Source: Patescibacteria group bacterium (GTDB lineage Bacteria > Patescibacteriota > Patescibacteriia > UBA2591 > UBA6264). Taken from it: a stretch of 10,009 nucleotides of DNA. Within the stretch, counting starts at the first letter, position 1. Every line of letters begins with the position of its first letter. The position numbers were made by a program, and so were the translations under genes. The DNA lies in assembly GCA_018896315.1 (NCBI GenBank), contig JAHIMV010000076.1, positions 1-10,009 of the forward strand, in the 5' to 3' direction. The notes below the pieces were generated by a model that worked only from the letters and a program-made list of their open reading frames with translations, had not been told where the DNA came from and ran no database searches. Below, one piece after another: positions 8,301-10,009 of the stretch.

Positions 8301-8360
8301 TTTAAAACCGACTTCAATTCGATGTAACATATAATTATGACAAGTTATATACTTAATCAT
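5337..8360 (-). CDS. purL: phosphoribosylformylglycinamidine synthase, tandem PurS-PurL fusion
   Basis: This 1007-residue protein is the FGAM synthetase, which uses ATP and PurQ-derived ammonia. Two PurS-like domains come first: about 12-85 (RIEVGFKKGVRDAIGE) and about 90-162 (CEIGFKPGVTDNVGK). The PurL core follows: TWSEHCKHK with His257, KCETHNSPS (323-331), GDPFTQKK (484-491), ITDNGAGGLSS (508-518), ESQERM (553-558), QFDHEVQG (664-671), PCISGKDSM (786-794) and ELGGSEYY (851-858). Small PurL is about 740 residues and PurS about 80, so the extra length is explained by the two PurS units. The first ATG is at 8360, but PurS homology begins at Met11 (8330). The first ten codons lie close to the IS edge and AAGAGG touches the first ATG directly, so 8330 is the more likely native start. 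It forms an operon with purQ. Confidence 0.94.
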   Translation of the reverse strand: MIKYITCHNYMLHRIEVGFKKGVRDAIGESMRKRIKEDLFIFVKEVRTVNIYTIDANLSAEQLRILGENLFADPVSQEFSLNKPLAKDFNWLCEIGFKPGVTDNVGKTARQAIEDILKKKFKPNEAVYTSKQYLISGKGLTRENLDNIAKNLLANDLIQQWVIIDRQSFTRKSCYLPIPKVKIPHEPAIITINLNVSNKELLKISKERKLALNLREMQEIRNYFSRSEIIKERQNFGLNKEPTDAELEVLAQTWSEHCKHKIFNAKIKYKDEQGKQIKINSLFNTYIKSSTKQLQEELDWVVSTLWDNSGVIRFSDDWLLAVKCETHNSPSNEEPYGGAITGIVGVYRDPMGTGMGCKLIYGTYGFCTGSPFYKGELRPKLHPRRLLEGVRKGVEDGGNKSGIPTPYGITFFDNGYIGKPAIYVLAAGIIPAKLGNEAGFKKKVEPEDLIVMVGGKVGIDGIHGATESSMEAGEWVSASHVQIGDPFTQKKMHDFLIEARDMGFYKGITDNGAGGLSSSVGEMAEFSNGFKLHLDKVPLKYAGLDPWQIIVSESQERMTLAVSSDKIDKFLKLAKKHDVEATVLGEFTDSGKFYSTYDGQAVTYMDMDFVHQGVPQMELEAEWISPKKRGVCEPELKKIKNHNSFLKEILARINICSKEYITRQFDHEVQGTSVIKHLVGKDNDVYNDAVVIKPVFDLEQGIAIAAGINPKYSQIDTYQMTASAIDEAIRRIIAVGGSLKQIALNDNFCWPSPLPTTQNPEAKYKLAQLIRANQALYDYTLAFKTPCISGKDSMSMDGTVKDVNGKEQRISALPTIQFSAIGKINDIRKCVTMDVKKPGDFVYVLGITRDELGGSEYYEIRGKIGLNVPKVDAKAAINLYNALSQAIEQGLIASVHGCYKGGLGVALSQTCFAGGYGLEISLKKVPTEDLFSNDKILYSESQSRFVVTVSPENKKHFEKILNGNIYQEIGQVKDNKKFMVKGIKDKIIIKENIYKLKQAWKATFKNF

Positions 8361-8362
8361 CC

Positions 8363-8391
8363 TCTTAATCGGATATATCTTTAAGGAATTT
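8363..8391 (+). repeat. inverted repeat arm at the right side of the IS110 element
   Basis: This 29-nt stretch matches the reverse complement of 9581-9609 at 26 of 29 positions. It covers the transposase stop codon and continues toward the right end. Subterminal inverted repeats are known from the IS1111 branch of the IS110 family. Confidence 0.8.
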
Positions 8392-9559
8392 GTTCTTTGA
8401 AAGGTCTGTTATTCTTTAACACACTGTAAATTACTTTAGTCATTTTGTTGGCCGTGGCTGTCACCGCGTATTTATGCGACTTGCCTTTGTCCCTTTTGTC
8501 TTGATAGATTTTTTTGAACATTGGATCGACCCGGGCAGCCACCATGGCTGATTGCCAGATGGCGCTTCTTAAATACTTTGAGCCCCGTTTCGAGATAGGC
8601 GTTTTGCCCTGATATTTACCGGACTGTTTGAGTTTGGGGTCAAGACCGGCGAAGGCAATTAACTTGATGCTTGATTTGAAATTACCAATGTCTCCAATTT
8701 CAGCCAGAATGGTAGCGCCAGTGGATTGACCAACTCCGGGAATGGAAAATATGTATTTACATCCAGGAAATTTGTTAACTATTTTAGATATTTTTTGCTC
8801 CAGATCTGTAATCTGTTCTTTGCACATTTTCAATCGAGCGATCAGTATTTGCAGTTCAATCTTGAAAGCTTCAACGCCCAACTTAATGCCAACAGAATTG
8901 GTCGCTAAATGATGTAATTTCTCAATCTTGCTCTTACTGATACCTCGCTTACTTAATCCTTTAATAGTTTTTTCAAGTTTGGTCAGAGATAAAGAACCTA
9001 AATCTTCCGGTGTCGGATATTCAGTTATCAAATGCATGGCTGTTTTACCAAAGCAATTAGAGAAAACAGTAGGAAATTCTGGGAATATTCTATCAAGCAC
9101 CGAGATGATTTTTCGCTTAATATCGCCGTTATTGGCCACTAACCCGCTTCTTAATCTAGTTAGCTCGCGAAGATTCATTAATTTGTCTATAGCCACATTG
9201 CAGCGTTGAAAATCCCCGAATCTTAGCAGCACGGCAATCCTAGTAGCATCGATATCATCGCTCTTGGCTCCTCTAAGATTAGTATTACGAAAAGCTTTGA
9301 CCTGTAAGGGATTGAGAACAGCAACGTTCTCGCTTAAGAGGCCTAATCCCAACAGGAAATCATAAATATTGAGGAAGTAATGTCCGGTCGCTTCCATGCC
9401 AACCAGTAATTCATCGACCTTTATTGATTTAACGAGCTTGCCAAATTTTTCAAACCCTTGCTTATTGGAAGGAATTTGAAAAATCTTTTTGCGCCCAGTC
9501 TCGTCTAAGAGACAGGCAGAGTGAGAAAATTTTCCCACATCAATTCCTAAATAGTTCAT
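8381..9559 (-). CDS. IS110-family DEDD transposase (recombinase)
   Basis: This 392-residue protein starts at ATG 9559 (MNYLGIDVGK); an upstream in-frame extension to 9640 runs through the structured leader and is not convincing. The RuvC-like DEDD domain shows Asp7 (GIDVGK), Glu56 (GMEATGHY), and Asp101 and Asp104 (AKSDDIDA), with the spacing seen in IS621-type enzymes. A central helical, coiled part follows, then the IS116/IS110/IS902 domain: SIPGVGQSTGATILAEIGD (272-290), FAGLDPKLKQSGK (303-315) and ISKRGSKYLR (322-331). Ser313 in QSGK is a plausible catalytic serine, by family analogy. These recombinases insert DNA under guidance of a bridge RNA encoded in the element's non-coding end. No truncation or frameshift is seen, so the element may be active. 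Confidence 0.95.
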   Translation of the reverse strand: MNYLGIDVGKFSHSACLLDETGRKKIFQIPSNKQGFEKFGKLVKSIKVDELLVGMEATGHYFLNIYDFLLGLGLLSENVAVLNPLQVKAFRNTNLRGAKSDDIDATRIAVLLRFGDFQRCNVAIDKLMNLRELTRLRSGLVANNGDIKRKIISVLDRIFPEFPTVFSNCFGKTAMHLITEYPTPEDLGSLSLTKLEKTIKGLSKRGISKSKIEKLHHLATNSVGIKLGVEAFKIELQILIARLKMCKEQITDLEQKISKIVNKFPGCKYIFSIPGVGQSTGATILAEIGDIGNFKSSIKLIAFAGLDPKLKQSGKYQGKTPISKRGSKYLRSAIWQSAMVAARVDPMFKKIYQDKRDKGKSHKYAVTATANKMTKVIYSVLKNNRPFKEQIP

Positions 9560-9564
9560 AGCAC

Positions 9565-9613
9565 CACTTCTTAACAAATTAAATTCTGTAAAGATATATC
9601 CAATTAAGAAGTG
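9565..9613 (-). promoter_or_regulatory. 10-bp hairpin in the transposase leader covering the ribosome-binding region
   Basis: CACTTCTTAA (9565-9574) and TTAAGAAGTG (9604-9613) pair perfectly across 29 nt. On the transposase strand the downstream arm ends only 5 nt before the ATG at 9559 and contains the purine-rich AAGAAGTG that could act as ribosome binding site. Folding would hide it, a usual way for insertion sequences to limit transposase translation. The regulatory effect is inferred. Confidence 0.5.
9581..9609 (-). repeat. inverted repeat arm at the left side of the IS110 element
   Basis: This is the partner of 8363-8391 (26/29 identical in inverted orientation). It lies inside the loop of the transposase leader hairpin, between the structured non-coding RNA region and the transposase start. 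The two arms bracket the transposase gene rather than the whole element. Confidence 0.8.
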
Positions 9614-9620
9614 ACACCTC

Positions 9621-9840
9621 TTCTCTACACTACACCACAATCATGTGTTTAGCTCCGTAGCGATCCTACGAAAGGATCCTACATCAAGTTAAATTCGTGG
9701 CCTAGTAGCCCAGAAAAGAAGTAAATAGTCATAGTAAGGTAGACCTGCCAAGGGCAGACTACATGAATAAAAGTGATTTAACTTCTTTCGCTGGAAAACC
9801 TCTACTAGTTAAGAGTGTAGAGAATAATTGATAACTTGTC
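9621..9840 (-). ncRNA. putative IS110 bridge (seeker) RNA region in the left end
   Basis: This non-coding part of the left end is dense with complementary segments. TTCTCTACACT (9621-9631) pairs perfectly with 9814-9824, enclosing about 180 nt. Inside are: a stem-loop 9657-9682 (GTAG plus GATCC against GGATC plus CTAC, one bulged C); a helix 9715-9725 with 9777-9788 (11 bp, one bulged A); within that helix, internal loops 9726-9738 and 9763-9776 around a capped hairpin 9739-9762. A 6-bp hairpin 9800-9822 competes with the long closing helix. Stem, large internal loop and terminal hairpin is the layout of the target- and donor-binding loops of IS110 bridge RNAs. A TATAAT lies just upstream at 9852-9847. 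Location and architecture fit; exact ends, and which loop is donor or target, are inferred. Confidence 0.6.
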
Positions 9841-9854
9841 TATCTAATTATACT
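9828..9854 (+). promoter_or_regulatory. weak promoter candidate for thrS within the IS end
   Basis: TTGATA (9828-9833) and TATACT (9849-9854) face thrS, with a short 15-nt spacer. Transcription would start near 9861 and leave an almost leaderless message for the ATG at 9869; no Shine-Dalgarno sequence is visible. If real, the insertion sequence supplies the promoter of thrS. Confidence 0.3.
9847..9852 (-). promoter_or_regulatory. -10 box facing into the IS110 element
   Basis: A perfect TATAAT reads on the minus strand toward the structured RNA and the transposase. No good -35 box lies 16-18 nt upstream; that position falls at the element edge or in the flank. In circular IS110 intermediates the joined ends can complete a promoter, so a half promoter at this place is meaningful, but the joined ends here do not give an obvious TTGACA either. 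Confidence 0.4.
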
Positions 9855-9868
9855 TAATAACTATATAC

Positions 9869-10009
9869 ATGAATATTGAAATCATTCGTCATTCAACTAG
9901 TCATTTAATGGCTGCGGCTGTTTTAGATTTGTTTCCCCAAGCCAAATTTGGCATTGGTCCTGTTATTGAAAATGGTTTTTATTATGATTTTGATTTGAAT
10001 GAAAGCCTA
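9869..10009 (+). CDS. thrS: threonyl-tRNA synthetase, N-terminal part; runs off the right edge
   Basis: The first 47 codons of a plus-strand gene are present. The product starts directly with the ThrS editing (second additional) domain: IRHSTSHLMAAAV with His8 and His12 of the HxxxH motif, then FGIGPVIENGFYYDF, which is very characteristic of ThrS. ThrS charges tRNA-Thr and the domain removes mischarged serine. The N-terminal TGS domain of E. coli-type ThrS (about 60 residues) is absent: an in-frame stop at 9845-9847 lies just upstream, with no earlier start. Short ThrS forms of this kind are familiar from candidate-phylum bacteria. The ATG sits immediately beside the estimated end of the IS110 element. 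AlaRS-type editing domains also have HxxxH, but the IENGFYYDF wording favours ThrS. Confidence 0.9.
   Translation, partial: MNIEIIRHSTSHLMAAAVLDLFPQAKFGIGPVIENGFYYDFDLNESL

Larger units (their letters stand above)
8346..9868 (-). mobile_element. IS110-family insertion sequence (approximate limits)
   Basis: The element lies between divergent purL and thrS and reads on the minus strand: a long non-coding left end (about 9868-9560), the transposase, then a very short right end (8380 to about 8350). A long left and short right end fits the IS110 group. The outer limits are estimated from two short direct repeats: TATATAC at 8346-8352 and 9862-9868, or TATACTTAAT at 8348-8357 and 9849-9858. IS110 elements usually make no or only tiny target duplications, so the exact ends could be off by about 20 nt. 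The transposase is intact. Confidence 0.75.

Noticed and set aside
8331..8360. First ten codons of the longest purL frame as native start
   Set aside because: PurS similarity starts at the ATG at 8330, and the extension enters the estimated IS end. It is kept in the feature limits only because translation from it cannot be excluded.
9560..9640. 27-residue N-terminal extension of the transposase
   Set aside because: IS110 transposases begin close to the GIDVGK motif; the extension runs through the leader hairpin and an inverted repeat arm.
9657..9763. tRNA or T-box-like leader in front of thrS
   Set aside because: No T-loop consensus, specifier loop or T-box sequence was found. The structures are better explained by the IS110 left end on the other strand.
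1..10009. CRISPR array, rRNA or tRNA genes
   Set aside because: No regularly spaced repeats, no rRNA signatures and no cloverleaf with a standard T arm were seen on either strand.

Overview
The window is AT-rich and most of it is on the minus strand. It carries de novo purine genes (purL, purQ, purD), a divergent threonyl-tRNA synthetase start, a DinD-type SOS gene, a small methyltransferase and an IS110-family insertion sequence. Few genes have a recognisable Shine-Dalgarno sequence. The short ThrS without a TGS domain, the PurS-PurS-PurL fusion, the intein in a housekeeping gene and the standard stop codons (including TGA) suggest an uncultured bacterium, perhaps of the Patescibacteria/CPR. 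That is an inference from style, not a proven placement.

Left part (1-3230, minus strand): a methyltransferase gene overlaps purD by 11 nt. purD ends in an ATGA overlap with a reading frame that holds the C-terminal half of a HIT (histidine triad) domain and runs off the window. PurD is interrupted by a 349-residue LAGLIDADG intein (623-1669) placed inside its metal-binding E-F-x-x-R-F-G motif. The free PurD would be 428 residues, the usual family length. A good sigma70-like promoter (TTGCCA, 18 nt, TATAAT) sits in front of the methyltransferase.

Middle (3202-4545): dinD lies between two diverged copies of a 57-nt direct repeat (38/57 identical). In the same plus-strand frame both copies encode a similar peptide tail, so dinD may sit in a small cassette or between remnants of a lost gene. 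A 40-codon HTH-like fragment lies next to it. The 319-nt gap before purQ contains one repeat copy, a hairpin followed by a T-rich tract, and a perfect 13-bp inverted repeat.

Right part (4546-10009): purL and purQ form a tight operon (2-nt gap) for FGAM synthase. purL carries two N-terminal PurS-like domains, so synthetase, PurS function and glutaminase are all present. An IS110-family element has inserted between purL and the divergent thrS, leaving almost no native intergenic DNA. Its roughly 300-nt non-coding left end is highly structured: a 184-nt domain closed by a perfect 11-bp long-range helix, with internal stem-loops. This is where IS110-group elements encode their bridge (seeker) RNA. 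One internal loop contains a 10-nt match to the flanking thrS start, as expected of a target-guide segment. This putative bridge RNA is the most interesting system in the window.
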